Below, one piece after another: positions 55,547 to 63,551 of a DNA stretch of 64,000 nucleotides. The DNA lies in contig NZ_CP023202.1 in NCBI RefSeq assembly GCF_000220705.2, positions 4,432,501-4,496,500 on the forward strand, written 5' to 3'. Made by a program: the position numbers and the translations under genes. Below the pieces are notes generated by a model. That model had not been told where the DNA came from and made no database searches. It saw nothing but the letters and a program-made list of their open reading frames with translations. Positions within the stretch are counted from its first letter, which is position 1. Each line of letters starts with the position of its first letter. The DNA comes from Streptomyces xinghaiensis S187 (GTDB lineage: Bacteria; Actinomycetota; Actinomycetes; Streptomycetales; Streptomycetaceae).

Positions 55547-56731
55547 ATGTCGGGCTCGTCGATGTTCGTCCCGCCCCGCCGCCTCCGCCGCGGGGCCGCC
55601 CTGACCTTGGTCCTCGGCAGTGTCCTCGTCACCGGCGGCGTCTCCGGCATCTGGCAGGACGACACCCGGGAGCACGTGTCCGTACGGGCCGATTCGGTCG
55701 CCGGCACGGCCGGTGAGGGGCCCGACGAGGCCGCCGTCGCCGAGGCGGCGGCCGCGGCCATGGCCGCGGGCGAGTCCGGGACCGACGCCGCCGAGGAGGT
55801 CGTCAGCCGCAGCGGCGACCGCTGGTCGGCCGTCTACAGCGCCGGGGAGTACGAGGGCCTGCGGCAGAGCCTGGACGGCTGGTACGTCGGAGTCGGCATC
55901 TGGGTGCGGCACGACGCCGAGGGACGGATCGAGGTGGCGCGGGCCCTGCCCGGCAGCCCCGCCGACCGCGCCGGCATCAGACCCGGCGACGGGCTCCGCG
56001 CCATCGACGGCGAGAAGACCGGCGGGCAGCCCGTCACCGAGGTCGTCGCCCTGCTCCGCGGCGACGACCGGGGCGCCGGGGAGGGCACCTCCGTCGAACT
56101 GGACCTGGAGCGCGGCGAACGCCGCTGGCGGGAGACCCTGACCCGGACCAGACTGGCCGCGGAGAGCGTCACCGCCCGGACCGCGGCGGACGGCACGACC
56201 CTGATCGAGGTCGGCTCCTTCACCAAGGGATCCGGCGAGGAGGTCGTCCGCGCGGTGCGGAAGGCCCGCGACGGCGCGGGTGTGCTGCTCGACCTGCGGG
56301 GCAACCCCGGCGGACTGGTCGGCGAGGCGGTGACCGCGGCCTCCGCCTTCCTCGACGGCGGCCTCGTCGCCACCTACGACGTGCACGGGGAGCAGCGGGC
56401 CCTGCACGCGGAGGAGGGCGGCGCCGGCAGCGGGGTGCCGCTGGTCGTCCTGGTGGACGGCGGCACCATGAGCTCGGCCGAGCTGCTGGCCGGCGCGCTG
56501 CAGGACCGGGGCCGGGCGGTCGTCGTCGGGACGGAGACCTTCGGCAAGGGCTCCGTGCAGATGCCCGAGGAGCTGCCGGACGGCTCGGTGGCCGAGCTGA
56601 CCGTGGGCCACTACCGCACCCCCTCCGGGCGGTCCGTGGACGGCGAGGGGATCACCCCCGACCTGGTGGCCCGGGAGGGCGCCGAGGAGCGGGCCCGGAC
56701 GGTATTGACTGGCCTCGCGGGTGGCTCGTAG
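55547..56731 (+). CDS. S41 family C-terminal processing peptidase
   Basis: The 394-residue protease has an N-terminal membrane anchor or signal (AALTLVLGSVLVTGGVSG, about 18-36), a PDZ domain (about 100-185, VGVGIWVRHDAEGRIEV, SPADRAGIRPGDGLRAIDG) and the S41 catalytic domain (LLDLRGNPGGLVGEAV). The catalytic Ser lies in GGTMSSAELLAGALQ (about 308) and the Lys in TETFGKGSVQMP (about 334). It is outside the membrane and would process C-termini of secreted or cell-wall proteins, as in the conserved ftsX-ctp-smpB arrangement. Substrate unknown. It precedes smpB by 18 bp, so the two are probably cotranscribed. Confidence 0.93.
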   Translation: MSGSSMFVPPRRLRRGAALTLVLGSVLVTGGVSGIWQDDTREHVSVRADSVAGTAGEGPDEAAVAEAAAAAMAAGESGTDAAEEVVSRSGDRWSAVYSAGEYEGLRQSLDGWYVGVGIWVRHDAEGRIEVARALPGSPADRAGIRPGDGLRAIDGEKTGGQPVTEVVALLRGDDRGAGEGTSVELDLERGERRWRETLTRTRLAAESVTARTAADGTTLIEVGSFTKGSGEEVVRAVRKARDGAGVLLDLRGNPGGLVGEAVTAASAFLDGGLVATYDVHGEQRALHAEEGGAGSGVPLVVLVDGGTMSSAELLAGALQDRGRAVVVGTETFGKGSVQMPEELPDGSVAELTVGHYRTPSGRSVDGEGITPDLVAREGAEERARTVLTGLAGGS

Positions 56732-56749
56732 TGCGAGAATGGCCGCGCT

Positions 56750-57256
56750 ATGGCAAAAACCAACAAGGCTAAAGAGAAGGCCAAGGAGTCGGGCCGCAAA
56801 CTGGTCGCGCAGAACAAGAAGGCGCGGCACGACTACACCATCCTGGACACCTACGAGTGCGGTCTGGTGCTGACCGGCACCGAGGTCAAGTCCCTGCGGC
56901 AGGGCCGCGCCTCCCTGGTGGACGGCTTCGTCCAGCTGGACGGAGGGGAGGCCTGGCTGCACAACGTGCACATCCCCGAGTACACCCAGGGCACCTGGAC
57001 CAACCACGCGGCACGGCGGAAGCGGAAGCTGCTGCTGCACCGCGAGGAGATCGACAAGCTGGAGCGCAAGTCGCAGGAGAGCGGGCACACCATCGTCCCG
57101 CTGCAGCTGTACTTCAAGGAGGGCCGGGCCAAGGTCGAGATCGCGCTGGCCAAGGGCAAGAAGGAGTACGACAAGCGGCAGACGCTGCGCGAGAAGCAGG
57201 ACCGGCGCGAGGCGGACCGGGCGATCTCGGCGGTGCGGCGGCGCCAGCGGGCCTGA
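56750..57256 (+). CDS. smpB: SsrA-binding protein SmpB
   Basis: The 168-residue RNA-binding protein delivers tmRNA to stalled ribosomes. It shows NKKARHDYTILDTYECGLVL, LTGTEVKSLRQGRASLVDGF, NVHIPEYTQGTWTNHAARRK (OB-fold) and the basic C-tail REKQDRREADRAISAVRRRQ that reaches the mRNA channel. It lies 221 bp before the tmRNA gene, its partner. ATG 56750 is preceded by a weak ribosome site. A three-fold 12-bp direct repeat begins 5 bp after the stop. Confidence 0.96.
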   Translation: MAKTNKAKEKAKESGRKLVAQNKKARHDYTILDTYECGLVLTGTEVKSLRQGRASLVDGFVQLDGGEAWLHNVHIPEYTQGTWTNHAARRKRKLLLHREEIDKLERKSQESGHTIVPLQLYFKEGRAKVEIALAKGKKEYDKRQTLREKQDRREADRAISAVRRRQRA

Positions 57257-57261
57257 GACCC

Positions 57262-57309
57262 GGCGGGGGTTCCGGCGGAGGTTCTGGCGGAGGTTCCGGC
57301 GGGCGTGAC
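57262..57309 (+). repeat. Short 12-bp direct repeats after smpB
   Basis: Three near-perfect copies of GGCGGAGGTTCC (57262, 57274, 57286) and a degenerate fourth start 5 bp after the smpB stop codon. They lie in the smpB-ssrA gap. An inverted repeat, CACCCGG/CCGGGTG, follows near 57436-57460. The rest of the gap presumably holds the ssrA promoter, which I could not place. Confidence 0.6.
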
Positions 57310-57477
57310 GGCCGGGGTGCGAGGACGCCGGCGGGCCCGGGGCGGCCGCGGGTGGCGCGGGTCACGCTCTCCCGGCGCCGGGCGGGAATGATCTGGCTCC
57401 CGCGTCGGTTGTTGACGTACGATGGACCACAGCGCCACCCGGGTGTTCCGCACCGGGTGTGCTTGTCAAATCAACAT

Positions 57478-57856
57478 GGGGATGATCGGTTTCGACAGCG
57501 GATGTCGAAGCAGGGGAAGCGAGCCGAGGAAGCGGCAATGATCTCGTAAACCATATGTCGCAAAAAATAATCGCCAACACCAAGCGCGATTCCTTCGCCC
57601 TCGCTGCCTGATTTAACAGACAGCGACTCTGCGGAGTGTCAGCCCGGGCTTGATCCCGTCCCGGAACCTGGCATCAGCTAGGGATCTAAACCACCGGCCC
57701 CGGCCACGGGGGCCGGTGGGAAATCAAACAGTGGCTGAGCCCGTCGGAGACTTGTTCGCGTGATCTCCGGGGCCGAGAAAATCGCAGCGAACTGCGCTCG
57801 GAGAAGCCCTGTTTCCGCACCGTTGGACGCGGGTTCGATTCCCGCCATCTCCACCA
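57478..57856 (+). ncRNA. ssrA: tmRNA (SsrA)
   Basis: The 379-nt RNA starts GGGGATGATCGGTTTCGACA, and its 5' end pairs with CATCTCC near the 3' end to form the acceptor stem with one G-U pair; CCA is encoded at 57854-57856. The T-loop GGGTTCGATTCCC is present. The tag frame GCCAACACCAAGCGC..., 57573-57611, reads ANTKRDSFALAA and ends with TGA. It rescues stalled ribosomes together with SmpB, and the tag sends products to proteases. The 3' end is close to the IclR gene and followed by a strong terminator. Confidence 0.96.
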
Positions 57857-57863
57857 TCCCATG

Positions 57864-57900
57864 CGCCGAAGGCCCCGCTGATCCAGCGGGGCCTTCGGCG
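57864..57900. terminator. Terminator after tmRNA
   Basis: A perfect 16-bp stem (CGCCGAAGGCCCCGCT and complement) with a 5-nt loop lies 7 bp after the tmRNA 3' end and about 50 bp before the end of the convergent IclR gene. It probably ends transcription from both sides. Confidence 0.85.
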
Positions 57901-57947
57901 TTGTACGGGCGCGGTACGGGCCGGTGCCACGCGCCGTGCGCGCGGTG

Positions 57948-58781
57948 TCAGCCGGGCGCGGAGGCCGTCTCCGTCCGGGCGTCCAGCTCCTGGTGCGGCC
58001 GGGACTGCCACAGCGCCCACTCGGCACTGATGTCCCCGGCGGTGCGCAGCAGGAGCGGCAGATGCTCCCGCAGCAGCTTCTCGGTCGAGGTCTCGGCGGC
58101 GTGCACGGTGACGTTCATGGCGGCCCGGACGGTCCCGGTGCCGTCCCGCACGGGGACGGCGACGGAGCGGACCCCCGGAGCCAGCTCCTCGTCCGCCAGC
58201 GCCCAGCCGCGGGCGCGCACCTCGGTGAGCTCCTCGTGCAGCCGCTCCGGCGTGCTCCGGTCGTTCCCTCCCGGCAGGCCGGAGCGGCTGGGCAGGGCCA
58301 GCGCGGCCGCCAGCTCGGCGGGGGAGAGGGCGGCGAGCAGCACCTTCCCCTGAGAGGTCCGGAGGGCGGGGAACCGGGTGCCGATCTCCACCCGCAGGGC
58401 GATGATCTTGGGTACGGAGACCCGGGCCACGTAGACGATGTCCGAGCCGTCCAGCTGGGCCATGGACGAGGACTCGCCGGTGCGGGCGACCAGCGACTCC
58501 ATGTGCGGCCGCGCGATGTCCCAGAGGCCGAGGGCTCCCACATAGGCCATGCCCAGCGTGAGCACCTTGGGGGTCAGCTGGAAGGCGCTGCCGGAGGACC
58601 GGACGAAGCCGAGCTCCTCCAGCGTCAGCAGCAGCCGGCGGGCGGTCGGCCGGGCGAGCCCGGCCGCGGTGGCCACCTCGGTCAGGGACATGCTGCGGTG
58701 GTCGGTGTCGAAGGCGGCCAGCACGTCCAGCCCGCGGGCCAGGGACTCGACGAAGTCCGGCCCCGCCCCTCGTCCAGCCAT
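57948..58781 (-). CDS. IclR family transcriptional regulator
   Basis: The 277-residue regulator has an N-terminal winged HTH (SLTEVATAAGLARPTARRLL, about 32-52) and the IclR effector domain (GSDIVYVARVSVPKIIALRV, FPALRTSQGKVLLAALSP, WALADEELAPGVRSVAVPVR, with the C-terminal Ala-rich end). IclR proteins bind aromatic or organic acids and control catabolic genes, often at divergent promoters. It lies on the same strand as, and 118 bp after, the amidohydrolase gene. Two matching palindromes in the promoter region at 60420-60595 are good candidate operators. Confidence 0.93.
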   Translation of the reverse strand: MAGRGAGPDFVESLARGLDVLAAFDTDHRSMSLTEVATAAGLARPTARRLLLTLEELGFVRSSGSAFQLTPKVLTLGMAYVGALGLWDIARPHMESLVARTGESSSMAQLDGSDIVYVARVSVPKIIALRVEIGTRFPALRTSQGKVLLAALSPAELAAALALPSRSGLPGGNDRSTPERLHEELTEVRARGWALADEELAPGVRSVAVPVRDGTGTVRAAMNVTVHAAETSTEKLLREHLPLLLRTAGDISAEWALWQSRPHQELDARTETASAPG

Positions 58782-58899
58782 CTCCCTGCCTCCCGTGATC
58801 GTGTGGTCCGCGGTGCCCGGCTGGGCGACCGCCCGTCCCGGGGGAGCCTACGGCCTCGGCGGGACGGTACGGGCATCCGGTGGCGGCCGCCGGGGCCGC

Positions 58900-60390
58900 T
58901 CAGCCACCGGAATACGGCTCACCGAACACGGTGCCCCGGGCGCCGTGCGTGGAGTCCGACTTGTACGCGGTGTACTGGTACGGGTTGTCCAGCACCTCGT
59001 CGTCCGGCAGGTCGGGGTCCATGCCGGCGGCCCACGCCTCCTCGCCCAGCGCCGACCGCAGATGCTCCACGGTCGCCTCGGCGGTGCGCCGCACGGCCGG
59101 CAGATCGGCGCCGACCAGCCGGTGCGCGTACTTCACCACCCGGCCGTCGACCAGCACGGTGTGCACATCGCCGCGCTGCGCCTGGAACACCACGTGCCCG
59201 TAGGGGTTGAGCAGCGGGAACGAGACCGGTGAGGCGTCGTTCCGGATCAGCACGATGTCGGCCTTCGCCCCCGGTTCCAGCCGGCCCAGGTCGTCCCGGC
59301 CCAGGGCGCGGGCGCCGCCCCGGGTCGCCCAGTCGACCACCTGCTCGGCCCGCAGATGGACATGGGTCACCGTGTCGCCGCGCGTATGGGCCTCCAGATG
59401 CTCGCGCGACCGGTCGGCGCCGAGCGTGGTGCGCATCGCGGTGAAGAGGTCGCCGCTCCACCACACGCTGGTGTCCATTGACAACGACACCGGAATGCCG
59501 TGCCGGCGGACCTGCCAGGTGGGCGGGTAGCCCTGGCCGGCGCTCTGCTCGGATTCGGTGGAGACGGACACGGAACCGCCGGTGGCGGCGATCCGGTGGT
59601 AGGAGTCGGCGGTGAGCGTCGCCGCGTGGACGTAGACGGTCTCCGGGGTCATGAAGCCGTTCTCGTGCATCAGGCGGATGCCCGCGTCGTCGGTGGCCCC
59701 CCAGACCCCCGCGTGGGTGGTGACCGGTAGTCCGAGCTCGCGGGCGGCCTCGAAGGCGGCCTTCTCCGGGAAGGCGGGATCGCCCGTGACGTCGAAGGCG
59801 AGCTGGAAGCCGAGGAGGTCGCCCTTCCCGGTGCGGCTCCGGTCGAGGAAGGACCGGACGGCGGGGTCGGCGGTCCACTCCCACGGCGCCGCGTGGATGT
59901 TGCCGTAGGCGAGGACGAACCGGCCGGGGACCGCCCGGAGGGCGTCGACGGCGGCCTCCGCGTGGTCCACGGTCCGCAGGCCGTGGGACCAGTCGACCGT
60001 GGTGGTGACCCCCGCCTCCAGCGCTTCCCAGGCGGAGAGCAGGTTGCCGGCGTACACGTCCTCCGGTCGGAAGGCCCTGCCGTGCTCCAGGTAGTACCAG
60101 ACGAAGTACTGCGTCAGCGTCCAGTCGGCGCCGTAGCCGCGCATGGCGGTCTGCCACATGTGCCGGTGGGTGTCGATCATGCCCGGCATGACGATGCCCC
60201 CGCGGGCGTCGATCTCCCAGCAGCCCTCGGGGACGTCGAGGCCCCGGCCGACCGCGGCGACGCGATCGTCCACGACCAGGACGTCCGCGCCGGTCAGAAC
60301 GGTGCGGGCGTCGTCCATGGTCAGCACGGTTCCGCCGCGGAACACCACCGGCCGGCCGGCCGCCGGCACCTGGGCTTCGGGGTGGGACAT
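58900..60390 (-). CDS. Amidohydrolase (metal-dependent deaminase type)
   Basis: The 496-residue member of the amidohydrolase superfamily has a beta-sandwich N-terminus (GGTVLTMDDARTVLTGADVL), the metal-binding HxH motif in GMIDTHRHMWQTAMRG, later His in VTTHAGVWG and VYVHAATL, and the Asp of SLSMDTSVWWSGD. The sequence belongs to the deaminase/chlorohydrolase (TRZ/ATZ, 8-oxoguanine or methylthioadenosine deaminase-like) branch; the substrate cannot be assigned. ATG 60390 is directly preceded by GGAGGATGAG; the frame is open far upstream but without homology. It is divergent from the CaiB gene across the regulatory region with matching palindromes, so a shared inducer is likely. Confidence 0.88.
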   Translation of the reverse strand: MSHPEAQVPAAGRPVVFRGGTVLTMDDARTVLTGADVLVVDDRVAAVGRGLDVPEGCWEIDARGGIVMPGMIDTHRHMWQTAMRGYGADWTLTQYFVWYYLEHGRAFRPEDVYAGNLLSAWEALEAGVTTTVDWSHGLRTVDHAEAAVDALRAVPGRFVLAYGNIHAAPWEWTADPAVRSFLDRSRTGKGDLLGFQLAFDVTGDPAFPEKAAFEAARELGLPVTTHAGVWGATDDAGIRLMHENGFMTPETVYVHAATLTADSYHRIAATGGSVSVSTESEQSAGQGYPPTWQVRRHGIPVSLSMDTSVWWSGDLFTAMRTTLGADRSREHLEAHTRGDTVTHVHLRAEQVVDWATRGGARALGRDDLGRLEPGAKADIVLIRNDASPVSFPLLNPYGHVVFQAQRGDVHTVLVDGRVVKYAHRLVGADLPAVRRTAEATVEHLRSALGEEAWAAGMDPDLPDDEVLDNPYQYTAYKSDSTHGARGTVFGEPYSGG

Positions 60391-60419
60391 CTCATCCTCC
60401 ACAGGGTCGGCCGGGGTGG

Positions 60420-60443
60420 CGGACGACTGTCCGTATGCCGGTC
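60420..60443. promoter_or_regulatory. Palindromic operator candidate 1 (amidohydrolase side)
   Basis: The 14-bp core CGGACGACTGTCCG is at 60420-60433. With ten following bases it matches the second site in 19 of 24 positions. It lies about 10 bp downstream of the leftward transcription start predicted near 60454 and 30 bp upstream of the amidohydrolase start. Confidence 0.6.
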
Positions 60444-60460
60444 GCGTACTTGGTGCGGCC

Positions 60461-60489
60461 ACTGTGGAACGGCTCGTGGGGCCTGTCAA
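60461..60489 (-). promoter_or_regulatory. Candidate leftward promoter (amidohydrolase gene)
   Basis: On the minus strand TTGACA (60489-60484) is followed after 17 nt by CACAGT (60466-60461). The -35 is perfect and the -10 has A and T at the key second and sixth positions. The predicted start is near 60454. Confidence 0.5.
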
Positions 60490-60527
60490 GAGTCCGGCAC
60501 CGCGGGCTACCCGTTCGCGTGAGTCCC

Positions 60528-60557
60528 TTGACAGCCCCACGGGGCCGCGCCGAGACT
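60528..60557 (+). promoter_or_regulatory. Candidate rightward promoter (CaiB operon)
   Basis: TTGACA (60528-60533) is followed after 18 nt by GAGACT (60552-60557), one base from the common TAGACT. The predicted start is near 60564. The -35 boxes of the two divergent promoters are 38 bp apart. Confidence 0.5.
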
Positions 60558-60571
60558 GGGCCGGAGTCCAG

Positions 60572-60595
60572 CGGACGAGTGTCCGTGCAGCGGAC
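60572..60595. promoter_or_regulatory. Palindromic operator candidate 2 (CaiB side)
   Basis: The 14-bp core CGGACGAGTGTCCG at 60572-60585 differs from site 1 at one base. It also forms TGTCCG-N5-CGGACA (60580-60596). It starts about 8 bp downstream of the predicted rightward start and ends about 45 bp before the CaiB GTG. Confidence 0.6.
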
Positions 60596-60639
60596 AAGCG
60601 GAATCGGACGCGCCATACGCCGAAGATCGGAGAACAGCC

Positions 60640-61836
60640 GTGCCCGGTACAGAGCCCCGCCGCGGCCCCCTCTCGGGGCTGCTGGTGGCCGACTTCTCCC
60701 GGATCCTCGCCGGCCCCTACGCGACGATGCTCCTGGCCGACCTCGGCGCGGAGGTGGTCAAGGTCGAGGCCCCCGGCGGCGACGACACCCGGTCCTGGCA
60801 GCCGCCGGTCCGGAACGGCGTCTCGACGTACTACCTGGGGATCAACCGCAACAAGCGCTCCGTCGTGCTCGACCTCAAGGACCCCGGTGACCTCGCGGCG
60901 GCCCGCGAACTCGCCCGGCGCGCCGATGTGTTCGTCGAGAACTTCAAGCCCGGTGGCCTGGCCCGCTTCGGACTGGACTACGACACGGTCGCCGCCGGCA
61001 ACCCGGCCGTCGTCTACGCCTCGATCAGCGGCTTCGGCAGCGGCCCGGAAGGCGCCGCCCTGCCCGGCTACGACCTGATCGTCCAGGCCATCTCCGGCCT
61101 GATGAGCCTCACCGGTGACCCGGACGGCCCGCCGTTCCGCGCGGGCATCTCCGTCTTCGACGTGATGGCGGGGCTGCACGCCACCATCGGTGTGCTGTCA
61201 GCCCTGCACGCCCGCCGTGACAGCGGCCGCGGCCAGCACGTGGAGGTCAATCTGCTGTCCTCGGCCCTGTCGGGGCTGGTCAACCAGACCAGCGCCCATG
61301 TCGCCGGGGGCGTCGTCCCGCACCGGATGGGCAACAGCCATCCCAGCCTCTTCCCCTACGAACCGCTGCCCTGCTCGGACGGCGACCTGATCGTCACGGC
61401 CGGGAACAACGGCCAGTTCCGCCGGCTGGCCGAGGTCCTCGGCGTCCCGGAGCTCGCCGACGACCCGCGGTTCGGCCGCAACGAGGACCGCACGGCCAAC
61501 CGGGCGGAGCTCCGCCCCCTGCTGGTGGAACGGCTCCGCACCCGTACCCGGATGGAGTGGTTCCGCGACATCATCGCGGCCGGTGTCCCCTGCGGGCCGA
61601 TCAACACCATCGCCGGCGGTGTGGAATTCGCGCGCGAGGTCGGGCTCGACCCGGTCGTGACGGCCGGCGAGGGCCCGGACGCCGTCCCCTCCGTACGGAA
61701 CCCGATCACCTTCTCCGGGACACCGCCCGAGTACCGGCTGCCGCCGCCGTCCCTCGACGAGCACGGCGCCGAGATCCGCCGCTGGCTGTCCGCACCGGCC
61801 GGCGCGGCCGCCCCCGACGAGGAGTCCCCCGCATGA
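60640..61836 (+). CDS. CaiB/BaiF family CoA-transferase
   Basis: This family III CoA-transferase of 398 residues would move CoA between a donor acyl-CoA and a carboxylic acid. It shows LSGLLVADFSRILAGPYATM, GAEVVKVEAPGGDDTR, NRNKRSVVLDLKDP, the catalytic Asp145 in GYDLIVQAISGLMSLTG, and GRGQHVEVNLL. GTG 60640 has GGAG 8 nt upstream. The ATGA overlap with the following citryl-CoA-lyase-like gene suggests both act in the same pathway, first activating an acid with CoA and then cleaving it. The acid is unknown; neighbouring ring-cleavage genes point to an aromatic breakdown intermediate. Confidence 0.9.
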   Translation: MPGTEPRRGPLSGLLVADFSRILAGPYATMLLADLGAEVVKVEAPGGDDTRSWQPPVRNGVSTYYLGINRNKRSVVLDLKDPGDLAAARELARRADVFVENFKPGGLARFGLDYDTVAAGNPAVVYASISGFGSGPEGAALPGYDLIVQAISGLMSLTGDPDGPPFRAGISVFDVMAGLHATIGVLSALHARRDSGRGQHVEVNLLSSALSGLVNQTSAHVAGGVVPHRMGNSHPSLFPYEPLPCSDGDLIVTAGNNGQFRRLAEVLGVPELADDPRFGRNEDRTANRAELRPLLVERLRTRTRMEWFRDIIAAGVPCGPINTIAGGVEFAREVGLDPVVTAGEGPDAVPSVRNPITFSGTPPEYRLPPPSLDEHGAEIRRWLSAPAGAAAPDEESPA

Positions 61837-62660
61837 CCGGCACCGACGGTGTCCCCGCCTTCCCGACCTCCCTCGGTACCTCCACGGCCGATGAGATCCG
61901 GCTCCTGGGGGAGGACCTCTCCGCCGACCTCATGGGCAAGGTGGGCTTTGGCGAACTCGCCTTCTGGCTGGTCGCGCTGCGCCGGCCCACACCCTCGGAG
62001 ACACGGGTCTTCGAAGCGGTGCTGGTCGCCCTCGCCGACCACGGGTTCACCCCCACGGCGATCGCCGCCCGGCTGACCTATCTCTCGGCCCCGGACTCGT
62101 TGCAGGGGGCGATCGCGGCCGGGCTGCTGGGCGGCGGCTCGCGGTTCCTCGGCGTCACCGAGGACTGCGGCGGCTATCTGCGCGACGTCCTCGACCGGCA
62201 GGAGGGCCCGCTCCCCGGGGACGACGCCGGCTGGGACGCCCTCGCCCTCGCCGCCGTCACCCGGACCAGGGAAGCGGGGCAGTACGTTCCCGGCCTGGGA
62301 CACCCTGTCCACAAGACGCGGGACCCGCGGACCCCGGTGCTGATCGGCATCGCGGAGGAGGAGGGGCTGCGCGGGCCCCACCTGCGGCTCTTCGAGGCCA
62401 TCGGCCGGGTCCACGAGCAGGTGCTCGGCCGCAGGCTTCCGCTGAACGGCGCCGGGGTGTGCGGCGCGGCACTGGCCGATCTGGGGCTGCCGGTGGAGCT
62501 GCTGCGCGGCTTCGCCCTGCTGGCCAGGGCCGCCGGCCTGCTCGGGCAGATAGCCGAGGAACGCCGCCGCCCCATCGGCATGGACGCCTACCTCACCGTC
62601 GACCGCAACGCGGTCTACACCGCCCCCTCCGCCGATTCCGGCCCCGACCCGTCGCGCTGA
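61833..62660 (+). CDS. Citrate synthase-like protein, citryl-CoA lyase type
   Basis: The 275-residue protein is a short citrate-synthase-fold member. The signature GLGHPVHKTRDPRTPVL corresponds to the active-site His/Asp region of citrate synthase, and NGAGVCGAALADLGLP and the C-terminal EERRRPIGMDAYL with conserved Arg follow. Such short proteins are annotated as citryl-CoA lyases and are thought to cleave 3-hydroxy-acyl-CoA compounds rather than to make citrate. The ATG overlaps the CaiB stop codon by 4 bp. Together with CaiB it could form a two-step cleavage of a hydroxylated tricarboxylate-type product of ring opening; this is inference. The next gene starts 27 bp later. Confidence 0.82.
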   Translation: MTGTDGVPAFPTSLGTSTADEIRLLGEDLSADLMGKVGFGELAFWLVALRRPTPSETRVFEAVLVALADHGFTPTAIAARLTYLSAPDSLQGAIAAGLLGGGSRFLGVTEDCGGYLRDVLDRQEGPLPGDDAGWDALALAAVTRTREAGQYVPGLGHPVHKTRDPRTPVLIGIAEEEGLRGPHLRLFEAIGRVHEQVLGRRLPLNGAGVCGAALADLGLPVELLRGFALLARAAGLLGQIAEERRRPIGMDAYLTVDRNAVYTAPSADSGPDPSR

Positions 62661-62687
62661 GCCGCCCCGACCCCGAGGAGTACGCCC

Positions 62688-63551
62688 ATGGCCACCGTCG
62701 CCGCGGTGATCGCCTCCACCCACCACCCCTTCTACTACCGGGCCAGTACGGCCACCGGCGACGACCGGCCGCCGTTCGCCGACGCCTGGGTCGCCAAGAT
62801 CGAGGCGTTCCGGGAGACCCTGACCAGGGCACGGCCCGATGTCCTGGTGATGGTGGGCAGCGACCACTTCCACCAGTTGTGGCTGGACAACATGCCGCAG
62901 TTCCTGGTGGGCAAGGCACCGTTCTTTGACGCCAACTTCCACAACGAGGAGCGGGAGTTCGGGCTGCCGCGGATGACGCTGCGCGGGGAGGAGCGGCTGG
63001 CCGCCCACATTCTCCGCAAGGGCCTGGACGCCGACTTCGACCTGGCGTTCAGCAACGAACTGCGCATCGACCACAGCATCACCTGCCCGATCATCACCCT
63101 GCGCCCGCAGGCGGATCTGCCGATCGTCCCGATCTACACCAACATCTTCGCGCCACCGCTGCCGCAGCCCAGACGCTTCGTGCAACTGGGCCGCACCCTG
63201 CGCCGGCTGGTGGAGTCCTGGCCCGAGGACAAGCGGGTGGCGATCATCGGCACCGGCCACCTCTCGCTGGAACTGGGCGGCCCCCGCCAGTTCGGCGAGC
63301 ACGGCCCGGACCCGGAGTTCGACCGGAAGGCGGTCGAGTGGATCGCCAACAGCGACATCGAGGGCTGCCTGTCGGAAGTGACCCTCGACAGTCTCCACCA
63401 TCCGGGCAACGCCACCCACGGGTTCATGGACTTCATGCTGATGATGGGCGTGGCCGGCGAGGGCGCCAAGGCCGATCACGTCGACACCCTCGACCTCTTT
63501 CACACGATGGAGGCGTACTTCACCTGGTATCCGAACGGAGTCCCGGCATGA
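62688..63551 (+). CDS. Extradiol ring-cleavage dioxygenase catalytic subunit (LigB-like)
   Basis: The 287-residue protein belongs to the class III extradiol dioxygenases (LigB superfamily), which use Fe(II) to open catechol-type rings. The start ASTHHPFYYRAS holds the expected first iron-ligand His (about 12), SDHFHQLWLDNMPQF the second (about 60-62), and AIIGTGHLSLELGG the general acid/base His. The third iron ligand, a Glu in LigB, cannot be placed with certainty. ATG 62688 has GAGGAG upstream. Its stop overlaps the start of the small LigA-like gene, as in protocatechuate 4,5-dioxygenase-type two-subunit enzymes. Confidence 0.88.
   Translation: MATVAAVIASTHHPFYYRASTATGDDRPPFADAWVAKIEAFRETLTRARPDVLVMVGSDHFHQLWLDNMPQFLVGKAPFFDANFHNEEREFGLPRMTLRGEERLAAHILRKGLDADFDLAFSNELRIDHSITCPIITLRPQADLPIVPIYTNIFAPPLPQPRRFVQLGRTLRRLVESWPEDKRVAIIGTGHLSLELGGPRQFGEHGPDPEFDRKAVEWIANSDIEGCLSEVTLDSLHHPGNATHGFMDFMLMMGVAGEGAKADHVDTLDLFHTMEAYFTWYPNGVPA

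Noticed and set aside
57760..57856. A separate tRNA gene ending in CCA
   Set aside because: The T-loop and CCA belong to the tRNA-like part of tmRNA; its partner strand is at the 5' end of the same RNA at 57478.
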